Of a stretch of DNA of 64,000 nt, positions 36,465 to 44,977 are shown piece by piece; the stretch's first letter is position 1; every line of letters starts with the position of its first letter. The stretch covers positions 1,054,001-1,118,000 of the forward strand of contig NZ_JACHHJ010000001.1 in the NCBI RefSeq assembly GCF_014207655.1, given 5' to 3'. The notes under the pieces were generated by a model. The model saw only the letters and a program-made list of their open reading frames with translations. It made no database searches and was not told the DNA's origin. This stretch comes from Geomicrobium halophilum. Its GTDB lineage: Bacteria; Bacillota; Bacilli; Bacillales; Marinococcaceae. The position numbers and the translations under genes are program-made.

Positions 36465-38231
36465 ATGAAGGATGAAACGAGAGATATGAATAAAAAACAC
36501 GAACCTATAGATATACAAATGGATTTTGGCTATGATTCTCCGCTTTATTTCCGTAATCCAGATTCAATTATTCAAACGGATCAAATGGAAGAAGTAGAGG
36601 CATGTATGCGTAAGGTTCAGCACGCTGTAAACGAAGGGTACTATGCGGTGGGCTATCTCTCTTACGAGGCGGCGAAAGGGTTGAGGCCAGAACTTGCCGT
36701 ACATACTGGGGCAGAGATGCCGCTTGTTTGGTTTGGCATTTTTGAATCACCCGATACTTCGCCAAGACAAAGCGATAAAATCCCGCAGGCTTTTAAGCTA
36801 GCTGAATGGGAATCTTCGACAGATGCAGCTGATTATGAAAATAATATTGAACGAATTCGTCAGGCGATTGCCGAGGGAGAAACCTACCAAGTCAACTATA
36901 CGATGCGGATGAAGGCTAATTTTTTAGGCCATGCCCGCTCCTTGTATGAACAATTAAAGGAAAAGCAACAAGGGATGTACAGCGCCTACTTGAATACCGG
37001 AGACTACCAAATCCTGTCCGTATCTCCAGAGCTGTTCTTTGAACGTAAAGGAAATCAATTGCGAACAAAGCCTATGAAGGGGACATATGCGCGAGGAAAG
37101 ACAGATATAGAAGACCAAACACATTTCCAAAGGCTTCTTGAGTCTCAAAAAGATCGAGCTGAAAATGTGATGATTGTAGATCTGCTTCGTAATGACCTAG
37201 GGATGATCGCTGCTACAGGAAGCGTAACTGTCTCTGATCTTTTTGCGATTGAACCTTATCCAACAGTATGGCAAATGACTTCCACAATCACTGCGCAACT
37301 CAAAAAAGACGTCGACATTGTTGAAACATTTCGTGCCTTATTTCCTTGCGGTTCAATTACAGGAGCCCCAAAGAAAAAGACTATGGAAAAGATTACTTTA
37401 ATGGAAGACGAACCGCGCGGCGTCTATTGTGGGTCCATAGGCTATATCACGCCGACAGGAGATTGTGTGTTTAATGTTGCCATCCGTACAGCTGTTATTA
37501 ATGCAGAAAAGGAAAAAATCACCTATGGCACAGGTGGTGGTGTAACCTGGGACTCAACAGCAAAAGGGGAGTACGAAGAAGCTGTCTTGAAGAGCCAAAT
37601 TATCACAGGATTAAATACTGATTTTTCTTTACTGGAAAGTTTGCGTCTCGAAGAAGGTCACTATCCTTTTCTATCTTTACATTTGGAGCGCATTCAAGCA
37701 TCCGCTAATGATTTGGATTGGTCTTTTTCTAGCGAAAAAATGCAGGAACTCCTTTATTCATATGCGAAACAGCATCCATATGGAAAATATAAAGTTCGCC
37801 TGCAATACCATCCAGTACAAGGGTTCTCGATAGACGGATCGATCGTTCAGGAGCTGCAAGAACCTGTTTCAGTGGAGTTGGCCAAAGAGCCCATCCGTAT
37901 TAACGAACCATTTTCCTTTCACAAAACGACAGCTAGAGGAGTTTTTGAGGAACTACGTTCTTTTTCTTCAGAGAAAACATTTGACGTTCTCCTCTATAAT
38001 GAGAACAATGAGCTGTTGGAATTTACCATTGGCAATATCGTTTTGGAATGGGATGGCGTATATGTAACCCCCCCTGTTTCGCTAGGATTGCTCCCGGGGG
38101 TTTACCGCCAACATTTACTTGATAGAAACATCATTCAAGAAAAAGTCCTAACCATTTCAGATATCGCTACATCCAAACGATTTTGGCTCATCAACAGCGT
38201 CCGAGGATGGGTAGAAGTTGTTTTTACATGA
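36465..38231 (+). CDS. pabB: bifunctional aminodeoxychorismate synthase I / 4-amino-4-deoxychorismate lyase (PabB-PabC fusion)
   Basis: The 588-aa protein joins two folate-pathway enzymes. The first about 370 residues are a chorismate-utilising domain: TKPMKGTYARG carries the Lys that distinguishes PabB from TrpE (Ala there), and CGSITGAPKKKTMEKI is the family signature. Residues about 385-588 are a class IV aminotransferase-fold lyase with the PLP Lys in FHKTTARGVF. Together they convert chorismate plus ammonia to p-aminobenzoate. The glutaminase subunit PabA is not in the window. Neither ATG 36465 nor 36486 has a strong ribosome-binding site, so the start is uncertain by seven residues. Such fusions are known in other bacteria. 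Confidence 0.9.
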   Translation: MKDETRDMNKKHEPIDIQMDFGYDSPLYFRNPDSIIQTDQMEEVEACMRKVQHAVNEGYYAVGYLSYEAAKGLRPELAVHTGAEMPLVWFGIFESPDTSPRQSDKIPQAFKLAEWESSTDAADYENNIERIRQAIAEGETYQVNYTMRMKANFLGHARSLYEQLKEKQQGMYSAYLNTGDYQILSVSPELFFERKGNQLRTKPMKGTYARGKTDIEDQTHFQRLLESQKDRAENVMIVDLLRNDLGMIAATGSVTVSDLFAIEPYPTVWQMTSTITAQLKKDVDIVETFRALFPCGSITGAPKKKTMEKITLMEDEPRGVYCGSIGYITPTGDCVFNVAIRTAVINAEKEKITYGTGGGVTWDSTAKGEYEEAVLKSQIITGLNTDFSLLESLRLEEGHYPFLSLHLERIQASANDLDWSFSSEKMQELLYSYAKQHPYGKYKVRLQYHPVQGFSIDGSIVQELQEPVSVELAKEPIRINEPFSFHKTTARGVFEELRSFSSEKTFDVLLYNENNELLEFTIGNIVLEWDGVYVTPPVSLGLLPGVYRQHLLDRNIIQEKVLTISDIATSKRFWLINSVRGWVEVVFT

Positions 38232-38312
38232 CTCAAGAGATGTGTCATAGTCCTTCCTTCACCGTCAAAAGACTGGAAAGCATTTACCAAGAAAAGCAGG
38301 TTAAAGTATGTA

Positions 38313-38326
38313 CGTACAAACGTTCC
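38313..38326 (+). promoter_or_regulatory. LexA-like box upstream of mrfAB
   Basis: CGTACAAACGTTCC matches 13 of 14 positions of the Bacillus SOS box as I recall it (CGAAC-RNRY-GTTYC); only position 3 differs. It overlaps the -35 position of the promoter whose -10 is TATAAT at 38334-38339, a typical repressor placement. Confidence 0.45.
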
Positions 38327-38333
38327 TGTGTGA

Positions 38334-38360
38334 TATAATATAAAAAAAAGGGGGGGGGGG
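38334..38360 (+). promoter_or_regulatory. mrfAB -10 box and 11-G tract acting as ribosome-binding site
   Basis: A perfect TATAAT (38334-38339) is followed by A8 (38342-38349) and G11 (38350-38360); the GTG start of mrfA lies 6 nt after the G run. The G tract is the only possible Shine-Dalgarno sequence. Such a homopolymer can change length by slippage and so alter spacing. Confidence 0.55.
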
Positions 38361-38366
38361 AGAGCT

Positions 38367-40628
38367 GTGAATCAAAAACAAGACCTCCAAAGCTTAATAG
38401 AAATATTGAAAGAGGATGAACATGTTGCTCATTGGTATGAGCTTCCTGAAAAAGAAGCCCGTTACGACGCTCTGCCCTTCACGTTAAGCGATCAATTAGC
38501 CAATACACTTGAAAAACGCGGGATAGAGGCTTTATATACACATCAACGATCCGCTTATGATGCCATAGAAGCAGATAATAACATTGTTACCGTGACGCCC
38601 ACAGCTTCTGGGAAGACTCTTTGTTACAATCTTCCCGTGTTGAATGCAATTACTGAAGATCCTGAGGCTCGTGCCATCTATTTATTTCCTACGAAAGCAC
38701 TTGCACAAGATCAAAAGAATGAAATGGCGGAATGGATTGAATCAGCGCACCTGAATATAAATAGTTACACGTATGATGGTGATACAGCCCCTGCCATCCG
38801 TCAAAAAATTCGGCAGGCCGGCCATATCGTGATGACGAACCCGGATATGTTGCACACGTCGATTCTGCCTCACCATACGAAGTGGGTGTCGTTATTTGAA
38901 AAGTTGCGTTTTATCGTTATTGATGAGCTGCATACATATCGAGGCGTATTCGGAAGTCATGTAGCGAACGTCATTCGCAGGCTCTTACGTCTCGCTCATT
39001 ATTATGGAAGTAATCCCCAATTCATTACAACCTCCGCAACAATTAAAAATCCAAAGGAACTGGCTCAACAGTTAACAGGGCGCCCATTTTCACTCATTGA
39101 TAATAACGGGGCCCCTCAAGGGAAAAAACATCTTGCGCTTTATAACCCACCCGTTGTAAATGAAAACCTAAATGTTCGCCGCAGCGCTTCAAAAGAAGTC
39201 CGTACGTTGGCAAAGAGATTTCTAAAGGCAAATACGCAAGTCATCGTTTTTGCTCGGAGCCGTGTTCGCGTGGAAGTAATCTACAACGATTTACAATCGT
39301 TAACCAAAGGTGACTACGGTTCATCTCCCATTCGAGCTTATCGAGGGGGTTACTTGCCGAATGAACGGCGAGACATTGAACGGGGATTACGTGAAGGTTC
39401 CGTCCGAGGTGTTGTCAGTACAAACGCACTTGAGCTAGGTATGGATATTGGTCAGCTTCAGGTTTGTATGATGACTGGCTACCCTGGCTCCGTTTCGAGT
39501 CTATGGCAGCAAGCCGGTCGTGCCGGCCGTCGGCAAGGAGAATCACTTGTGATTATGGTGGCCGGGTCAACGCCAATGGACCAATATATCATGAAGCACC
39601 CGGATTATATTTTGTCGTCACCTGTAGAAGAAGCAAGAGTGGAACCAAATAATTTGCTTATTTTAATGGACCATTTAAAGTGCGCAGCCTACGAACTCCC
39701 TTTTAAAGAAGAAGACACGTTTGGCGGTATTGAAATCACAGATTTGATGGATTATTTAGTTGAGGAGCGAATCGTTCATAAACGTAAAGGCTCGTGGTAC
39801 TGGATGAGTCAAGCGTTTCCTGCGCATGATGTCAGCTTACGATCGGCGTCACAGGAAAATATTGTCATCATTGATATCACAACGACAGGAGATACGAAAG
39901 TGATCGGAGAAATGGATCGTTTTAGTGCGATGACACTTCTACATGAAGAAGCGATCTATCTTCATCAAGGTCTGCAATATCAGGTTGAAAAGCTAGACTG
40001 GGAAGAAAAGAAAGCTTTCGTTCGTCTGGTGGATGTTGAATATTTTACCGATGCAAGCTTAAATGTAAAGTTAAAGGTAATCGAACAAGATGAAGTTAAG
40101 CGAAATAAGCACCATCATGTCGGTTTTGGGGATGTAGCGGTTACAATTATGCCCTCCATTTTTAAAAAAATGAAACTCTCGACCTATGAAAATATCGGAT
40201 CAGGACCCATCCATTTGCCACAAGAAGAAATTCACACTGCAGGAACGTGGATAAATTTCGAGGAAGAATGGCTTATAAAATTTGGGCAGCAACGGTTTGA
40301 ACAAATGCTGATAGCATTTTCCCAAGTGATTCACCATTTAGGTGCAGTTCTAACGATGAGCGACCGCAGTGACATTCATGTTGCTACACAAATCAAAGCT
40401 GATCATTCCGAAATGCCAGCCATTTTTATCTATGATCATTATCCAGGCGGGATCGGCCTTGCTTCCCAGTTGTATAAACGAATGGACGAGCTCATCGAAC
40501 GCTGCCAGCAATTAATTCGGGATTGTCCGTGTAGAGACGGCTGTCCGTCTTGTATTGGTTTCAATGAGCAGCAAAGACTCAAATTCGATGTCTATCAGTG
40601 GTTATCATCGTTAGCAAAAACCGAATGA
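38367..40628 (+). CDS. mrfA: DEAD/DEAH-type helicase MrfA (YprA)
   Basis: In B. subtilis MrfA with MrfB repairs mitomycin-C adducts independently of UvrABC. The 753-aa protein has motif I TPTASGKT near residue 80, a DELH motif II (VIDELHTYRG), SAT in TTSATIKNP, and motif VI QQAGRAGRRQG. The C-terminal MZB domain has four zinc ligands at about 720-729 (CPCRDGCPSC), preceded by IFIYDHYPGGIGLA. Translation starts at GTG 38367. mrfB follows 14 bp downstream. The upstream LexA-like box would place it under damage control, which is inference. Confidence 0.94.
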   Translation: MNQKQDLQSLIEILKEDEHVAHWYELPEKEARYDALPFTLSDQLANTLEKRGIEALYTHQRSAYDAIEADNNIVTVTPTASGKTLCYNLPVLNAITEDPEARAIYLFPTKALAQDQKNEMAEWIESAHLNINSYTYDGDTAPAIRQKIRQAGHIVMTNPDMLHTSILPHHTKWVSLFEKLRFIVIDELHTYRGVFGSHVANVIRRLLRLAHYYGSNPQFITTSATIKNPKELAQQLTGRPFSLIDNNGAPQGKKHLALYNPPVVNENLNVRRSASKEVRTLAKRFLKANTQVIVFARSRVRVEVIYNDLQSLTKGDYGSSPIRAYRGGYLPNERRDIERGLREGSVRGVVSTNALELGMDIGQLQVCMMTGYPGSVSSLWQQAGRAGRRQGESLVIMVAGSTPMDQYIMKHPDYILSSPVEEARVEPNNLLILMDHLKCAAYELPFKEEDTFGGIEITDLMDYLVEERIVHKRKGSWYWMSQAFPAHDVSLRSASQENIVIIDITTTGDTKVIGEMDRFSAMTLLHEEAIYLHQGLQYQVEKLDWEEKKAFVRLVDVEYFTDASLNVKLKVIEQDEVKRNKHHHVGFGDVAVTIMPSIFKKMKLSTYENIGSGPIHLPQEEIHTAGTWINFEEEWLIKFGQQRFEQMLIAFSQVIHHLGAVLTMSDRSDIHVATQIKADHSEMPAIFIYDHYPGGIGLASQLYKRMDELIERCQQLIRDCPCRDGCPSCIGFNEQQRLKFDVYQWLSSLAKTE

Positions 40629-40642
40629 GGAATGTGTAATCG

Positions 40643-41881
40643 ATGGATATTCAGAAAAAATTACAGCGGCTCAAGCCGCACCTGCATCGTTCTCAACCCG
40701 AAGTAAAGGTATCAAATCAGAACACAGAACCTGAAATGATGTGGAAGGACATGGAAGGGGAGGTGCTGTTTTTTGAGGATAGCTATGCGTTCCGAAAGAG
40801 ACGGTGTTATCCGCTTTCTTACGTCCATGGAGGCCATGCTTTTAAAAGATTAAGAACGATGGTTAATACTTGGAAAGAAGCAGGTATTGAGGAACACCCA
40901 CTTGCTCCTGGTAACAATATTGACCCTGAAGATCTGATTTTCCTCGATACCGAAACAACTGGGCTCAGTCATGGCGCAGGAAATATGATTTTTATGATTG
41001 GAACGGCGCAGCTATGTGAAGATGAGATGATCGTAGATCAATTTTTCTTACCAGGGCCCGAACATGAAATTGCTTTTTACCATCATTTTTTAATGAACAA
41101 AACCTCTTTACACGCACTTGTGACGTATAATGGCAAAGCCTTTGACTGGCCGCAATTAAAAACGCGGCATACGTTGTTGCGTGAAGAATTGCCGTCGCTG
41201 CCCGCTTTCGGGCACTTCGATCTTTTACACGCAGCCCGGCGCTTGTTCAAACATGAACTGGATTCTTGCCGCTTGAAGCACGTTGAACGAGAAATTCTCG
41301 GATTTACCCGCCAGGAAGATACTCCAGGTTATTTGGCTCCCATGCTTTATCAGGATTTTCTCACCGAAGGGGATCCAGCTCACGTTCAAGGAGTCTTCCA
41401 CCATAACGAACAGGATATTCTGTCTCTCATCACCCTTTATGTTGAACTTTCAGAGCGGATGTTAAACGGTGGTATGAATGCTGGGGAAGCCTATGAGGTT
41501 GCCCGCTGGTGGAGAGATACAAAACATCTACATCGAGCAAACCAGGTATATGCCACCGTTGATGAATCAAGTAATTATTACGAACGGTCCCTTTACGAAC
41601 GCGCACGCCTTCTTAAAAAAATTCATCACTACCAAGAAAGCCTAGAACTTTTTAAAAACATTTGGAGACGCCAAGGGTATTGGGCTCCTCAGGCCGCTGA
41701 AGCCCTTGCCATCTGGTATGAACATCAGGAAAATGACTACGTACGGGCCAATCACTATACTAAAGAAGGATATAGTCACCTTAAATATCAACACCGCATA
41801 CAAAGAAAAAATGTAAGTGATGCTGAGCACCAAGCATGGAAGCACCGGCTGCAACGACTCGAACGTAAGCTTGAAAATTAA
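40643..41881 (+). CDS. mrfB: metal-dependent exonuclease MrfB (YprB)
   Basis: MrfB is the 3'-5' DNA exonuclease partner of MrfA. The RNase H-like (DnaQ-type) core begins at about residue 97 with FLDTETTGLSHGAG, holding the first catalytic Asp and Glu. TYNGKAFDWPQLKTRH supplies the next Asp, and HHNEQDILSLITL the last His and Asp. The C-terminal 110 residues are helical with a TPR-like pattern (YYERSLYERARLLKKIHHYQESL). GAGGAATG about 9 nt upstream supports ATG 40643. It is in an operon with mrfA and is closed by a terminator. Confidence 0.92.
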   Translation: MDIQKKLQRLKPHLHRSQPEVKVSNQNTEPEMMWKDMEGEVLFFEDSYAFRKRRCYPLSYVHGGHAFKRLRTMVNTWKEAGIEEHPLAPGNNIDPEDLIFLDTETTGLSHGAGNMIFMIGTAQLCEDEMIVDQFFLPGPEHEIAFYHHFLMNKTSLHALVTYNGKAFDWPQLKTRHTLLREELPSLPAFGHFDLLHAARRLFKHELDSCRLKHVEREILGFTRQEDTPGYLAPMLYQDFLTEGDPAHVQGVFHHNEQDILSLITLYVELSERMLNGGMNAGEAYEVARWWRDTKHLHRANQVYATVDESSNYYERSLYERARLLKKIHHYQESLELFKNIWRRQGYWAPQAAEALAIWYEHQENDYVRANHYTKEGYSHLKYQHRIQRKNVSDAEHQAWKHRLQRLERKLEN

Positions 41882-41908
41882 CCACCATTCCTCCATTAAT
41901 TATTTCCC

Positions 41909-41937
41909 GGGGAAGCGCAACCTTCCCCAATTTTTTT
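41909..41937 (+). terminator. terminator of mrfAB
   Basis: GGGGAAG (41909-41915) and CTTCCCC (41922-41928) form a stem with a 6-nt loop, followed by AA and seven T. Confidence 0.92.
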
Positions 41938-42011
41938 GCGATGATCATTTCATTCAACAATTGTCGCCAATTCTGTCGGCTGCCTATGTAAAAATAGGTG
42001 GTTGAACGAGT

Positions 42012-42039
42012 ACCTTAGCCCCCGTCTCCACATAAGGTA
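42012..42039 (+). promoter_or_regulatory. sigma-K-like promoter of cotD
   Basis: ACC at 42012-42014 and CATAAGGTA at 42031-42039 fit the mother-cell sigma-K consensus (AC, 16-17 bp, CATA-N3-TA) with 16 bp spacing. This agrees with late mother-cell expression of coat genes. Confidence 0.55.
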
Positions 42040-42074
42040 GTATTAGCCCTAAAGAAAAAGGAGGAATTGGTGTT

Positions 42075-42407
42075 ATGGGGTATAATAATTGGAACAATTG
42101 GAATAACTCCAACAACTGTAACAACAATGACAACAACAACCATTGGAATCATGATCAGTGCAATCCTTGCCATCAAGGACCTCAGGTATTACCACCCATT
42201 GTTCACCCACCACATTGTCATGTCATGCACAGTAAACAGGAATATATCGTTCCGGAAGTGCATCCAACGCATACAACACACGTAAATCATCATCAATGTA
42301 ATCACGTGCACAGTTACCCTCATAGTTGTGACATGGTTGAAGAAACTCACACGGAGCACTACCATTGCCCACCACAAATGCCTGGGAACTTCCCGCGTCC
42401 TTGGTAA
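42075..42407 (+). CDS. cotD: inner spore coat protein CotD-like
   Basis: The 110-aa product starts with an Asn/Trp-rich repeat (NNWNNWNNSNNCNNNDNNN) and continues with the CotD-type His-rich core: PPIVHPPHCHVMHSKQEYIV, EVHPTHTTHVNHHQCNHVH and SYPHSCDMVEETHTEHYHC. Such proteins are cross-linked in the spore inner coat. AAAGGAGGAA about 10 nt upstream supports ATG 42075. The Asn-rich head is unlike the Bacillus subtilis protein as I recall it. The location after yprAB and before gpsB-rnpB agrees with Bacillus gene order. Confidence 0.88.
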   Translation: MGYNNWNNWNNSNNCNNNDNNNHWNHDQCNPCHQGPQVLPPIVHPPHCHVMHSKQEYIVPEVHPTHTTHVNHHQCNHVHSYPHSCDMVEETHTEHYHCPPQMPGNFPRPW

Positions 42408-42428
42408 ATGATCACCACCTTCCATTCC

Positions 42429-42457
42429 ACCCGGCAGAAATTCCATCTGTCGGGTTT
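42429..42457 (+). terminator. terminator of cotD
   Basis: ACCCGGCAGA and TCTGTCGGGT form a 10-bp stem with one G-T pair and a 7-nt loop, followed only by TTAC. Confidence 0.72.
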
Positions 42458-42498
42458 ACTAATCTACTTCATACATTTGATACTACACGTTTAGCAAA

Positions 42499-42527
42499 TT
42501 GACATTTCATACGTCTTCTGAAACAAT
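42499..42527 (+). promoter_or_regulatory. candidate gpsB promoter
   Basis: A perfect TTGACA (42499-42504) is followed at 17 bp by AACAAT (42522-42527); TA-rich alternatives for the -10 lie just downstream. Confidence 0.45.
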
Positions 42528-42566
42528 ATATATAAAACTTGAGATTATTAGCGCGGGGTGTGTGTA

Positions 42567-42929
42567 ATGCCAGCAAACGTTCAATTAGAGGCGAAAAAAA
42601 TTCTTGATAAAGAATTCAAAACGAGCATGAAAGGATACAATAAAGAGGAAGTCGACCAATTCTTGGATACAATTATACAAGACTATGAATTATTCCAAGA
42701 ACATATCAATAAGTTGGAGAAGGAAGTTGAACAGTTGCGGAAAATGCAAACCTCCTCAACGGTAAGTCAGCGTACTCAACGTTCACAAACGGCGGAACCA
42801 ACGAATGGAGACGCGGCTGAAAATTCAGCACCGGCAACAGCCACATCTTCTGGATCCACGAACTACGATATATTAAAACGAATTTCCAATCTTGAAAAAG
42901 AAGTCTTCGGGAAAAAATTATCGGAATGA
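42567..42929 (+). CDS. gpsB: cell division and growth regulator GpsB
   Basis: GpsB is a DivIVA-like cytoplasmic protein that coordinates septal and lateral wall synthesis by docking penicillin-binding proteins. The N-terminal domain [20 protein letters not shown] then [15 protein letters not shown] is the membrane/PBP-docking region. A coiled coil follows, then a disordered Thr/Ser-rich linker (about 70-100) that is longer than in B. subtilis, and a C-terminal helix ([19 protein letters not shown]) for oligomer formation. I start it at ATG 42567, 6 nt after GGGGTG; the GTG at 42558 lies inside that site. It overlaps the next gene by 4 nt. Confidence 0.93.
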   Translation: MPANVQLEAKKILDKEFKTSMKGYNKEEVDQFLDTIIQDYELFQEHINKLEKEVEQLRKMQTSSTVSQRTQRSQTAEPTNGDAAENSAPATATSSGSTNYDILKRISNLEKEVFGKKLSE

Positions 42930-43336
42930 CACAGGATGCAGTCGTTCATATGTATGTTGATGCAGCCTGTAAAGGTGACCCCGGTACATGTGGGTATGGC
43001 CTTTTTATGAAACATCCCGACGGCCAAGTAGATCGAAAAATTCTTTCTTCCGATTACACCCATATTCATGAGGCAGAATTTCACGCCCTCTATGAAGGAA
43101 TGACATGGGCTCGACACTTCAGGTATCATCATGGACGCTTTTTCACTGATTCCCAACTGGTGGCTGACGCTGTAAATCAAGGGAAAGTAAAACGGCAGGC
43201 TTATCGGGTGATTTTAAATGATATTTTACTGCTGAGTGCCGATTTTGATTTATTTTTTGTGACCTGGATTCCGACACGGAAAAACAAGGAGGCTGACCGA
43301 TTGGCCAAAAAGGCCATTCATCAGCGAAAAGAATAA
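42926..43336 (+). CDS. RNase H-like protein (YpeP type)
   Basis: The 136-aa protein has an RNase H fold: [19 protein letters not shown] carries the first Asp, [12 protein letters not shown] the Glu, [12 protein letters not shown] the second Asp, and [13 protein letters not shown] the last Asp. All four catalytic carboxylates are therefore present, so ribonuclease H activity on RNA-DNA hybrids is plausible. It lacks the basic protrusion of E. coli RNase HI. Its ATG overlaps the gpsB stop (ATGA), so the two are cotranslated. rnpB with its own promoter follows. Confidence 0.85.
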   Translation: MTQDAVVHMYVDAACKGDPGTCGYGLFMKHPDGQVDRKILSSDYTHIHEAEFHALYEGMTWARHFRYHHGRFFTDSQLVADAVNQGKVKRQAYRVILNDILLLSADFDLFFVTWIPTRKNKEADRLAKKAIHQRKE

Positions 43337-43341
43337 CCTAG

Positions 43342-43370
43342 TTGTAAAAAAGTGAAAATCACGTTATAAT
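43342..43370 (+). promoter_or_regulatory. rnpB promoter
   Basis: TTGTAA (43342-43347) and a perfect TATAAT (43365-43370) have a 17-bp spacer, giving a start near 43377, just before the RNase P RNA. Confidence 0.78.
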
Positions 43371-43384
43371 ACAGCTTGCGTACA

Positions 43385-43780
43385 TGCTAGAAATGTTCGG
43401 GCAATCGCTCTGCTCCTTTAGAGCAGAGAGGAAAGTCCATGCTCGCACAACCTGAAATGGTTGTAATGATCGTGCCTGACGAAACGATAAGTCAGGGCAG
43501 CTCGATTTTTTGAGTTGACGGCGCAAGGGAGACCTACGTTCGTAAGAATAGGGTTCACCTTCTGAAAGTGCCACAGTGACGAAGTCTTCGTGGAAACACG
43601 TAGAGTGGAACGCGGTAAACCCCACGAGCGAGTAACCCAAACTATGGTAGGGGCACTTTCCCGACGGAAACGGAAGGGAAAGGCGATTGATTTCGCAGAT
43701 AGATGATTGCCATCGCTATGTAAGGTGAAGAGCCGCAGCACAGCGATACAGAACATGGCTTATAGAAGATTTCTAGCCTC
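43385..43780 (+). ncRNA. rnpB: RNase P RNA, B type
   Basis: This is the catalytic RNA that trims tRNA 5' ends. The universally conserved core segments are present: GAGGAAAGTCCATGCTCGCA near 43428, AAAGTGCCACAGTGACGAAG near 43565, GAGTGGAACGCGGTAAACCC near 43604, and GATAGATGATTGCC near 43699 with the final ACATGGCTTA. The P1 helix closes it: GCTAGAAAT (43386-43394) pairs with ATTTCTAGC (43769-43777). The lay-out resembles the B. subtilis B-type molecule. Ends are approximate. Position between gpsB and rlmL is as in Bacillus. Confidence 0.95.
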
Positions 43781-43788
43781 TGGAAAGG

Positions 43789-43810
43789 ACCCCGTATACG
43801 GGGTTTTTTT
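43789..43810 (+). terminator. terminator of rnpB
   Basis: ACCCCGTATACGGGGT is a perfect palindromic stem followed by T7. Confidence 0.93.
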
Positions 43811-43847
43811 AACATTTAATTTATAGTTCGAGACAGGAGATATCTTG

Positions 43848-44972
43848 ATGGGAACATACACATATATTGCAACAGCTACCATGGGACTAGAAAGTCTTGT
43901 AGCTAAAGAAATTCAAGCACTTGGGTATGAAACCACCGTTGAAAACGGAAAGGTCACCTTCGAAGGAGAGGCCGAAGCACTTTGTCGCACGAACCTTTGG
44001 TTACGAACTTCCGACCGTGTCAAGCTTAAAATCACAAGTTTTAAGGCAACCACTTTTGATGAATTATTCGAAGCAACAAAAGCATTACCATGGGAAGATT
44101 TTATTCCTGTATATGGTGAATTCCCCGTCGTCGGTCGTTCGGTGAAATCCCAGTTATACAGCGTTCCTGATTGCCAAAAGATTGTAAAGAAAGCTGTCGT
44201 GGAGCGGTTGAAACAGACGTATAATCAATCCTGGTTTAACGAAGATGGGCCTCTGTTCAAAATCGAGGTTGCTCTACTAAAAGATGAAGTGACCCTCACC
44301 CTTGATACAACGGGGGATGGTTTACATAAGCGTGGCTATCGTCGTCTTCACAGTGAAGCGCCGCTTAAAGAAACGTTAGCTGCTGCCATGATTAAACTTA
44401 CGAATTGGCGTTTTGACACCCCATTTCTCGACCCCTTCTGTGGATCAGGAACAATACCGATTGAAGCAGCGATGATGGCTAAAAATATCGCCCCGGGGTT
44501 AAAGCGAGGATTCGTATCCGAACAATGGCCGCTGGTTAGCGAAGAATTATGGCAGCAGACCCGTGAAGAAGCACGTGACCTTATCAAAGACATTAAACCT
44601 GCCGTATACGGATGCGACCGTGACCCCCGCATGACAAAACTATCCGCTGATAATGCAGCATTGGCTGGTGTAGACGACATTGAATGGAAAACGAAAGATG
44701 TGAAAGACCTCAACCCACTAGCGGAACAAGGGGTTCTCGTTTGCAACCCTCCATACGGAACCAGGTTGGAAGACCGGGAAAAAGTAAAAAAAATGTACAA
44801 AACACTTGGGCTTGTCTCGCAAAAACAATTTCAAGGATGGTCCGTGTACGTACTCACCGCGAACGAACAGTTTGAGGAATTTTACGGGCAAAAGGCCACG
44901 AAGAAAAGAAAGTTATTCAACGGGAATATTAAAACCGATTACTATCAATTTTGGGCAAAGAAAAAAGCATAA
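43848..44972 (+). CDS. rlmL: THUMP-domain rRNA methyltransferase (RlmL/YpsC type)
   Basis: This is a SAM-dependent N2-guanine 23S rRNA methyltransferase by family. An N-terminal ferredoxin-like and THUMP region (about 1-155) binds RNA. The Rossmann domain has the SAM motif FLDPFCGSGTIPIEAA near residue 195 and the catalytic NPPY in VCNPPYGTRLED. GGAG about 8 nt upstream favours ATG 43848; a TTG immediately before it (43845) is also in frame. It corresponds to the short (single methyltransferase) form of Firmicutes rather than the fused E. coli RlmKL. Its stop lies 5 nt before a strong inverted repeat. Confidence 0.92.
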   Translation: MGTYTYIATATMGLESLVAKEIQALGYETTVENGKVTFEGEAEALCRTNLWLRTSDRVKLKITSFKATTFDELFEATKALPWEDFIPVYGEFPVVGRSVKSQLYSVPDCQKIVKKAVVERLKQTYNQSWFNEDGPLFKIEVALLKDEVTLTLDTTGDGLHKRGYRRLHSEAPLKETLAAAMIKLTNWRFDTPFLDPFCGSGTIPIEAAMMAKNIAPGLKRGFVSEQWPLVSEELWQQTREEARDLIKDIKPAVYGCDRDPRMTKLSADNAALAGVDDIEWKTKDVKDLNPLAEQGVLVCNPPYGTRLEDREKVKKMYKTLGLVSQKQFQGWSVYVLTANEQFEEFYGQKATKKRKLFNGNIKTDYYQFWAKKKA

Positions 44973-44977
44973 ACCCT

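Noticed and set aside
42067-42285. 72-codon frame overlapping cotD
   Set aside because: It is a shifted reading of the Asn-rich repeat (Ile/Thr repeats) and lacks its own ribosome-binding site.
42926-43336. RNase HI proper (rnhA)
   Set aside because: The catalytic residues are there, but length, lack of basic protrusion and position after gpsB fit the YpeP-like group better, so no rnhA symbol was given.
43385-43780. Open frames on both strands inside rnpB
   Set aside because: The conserved RNase P RNA core, promoter and terminator explain this stretch; the frames are chance.
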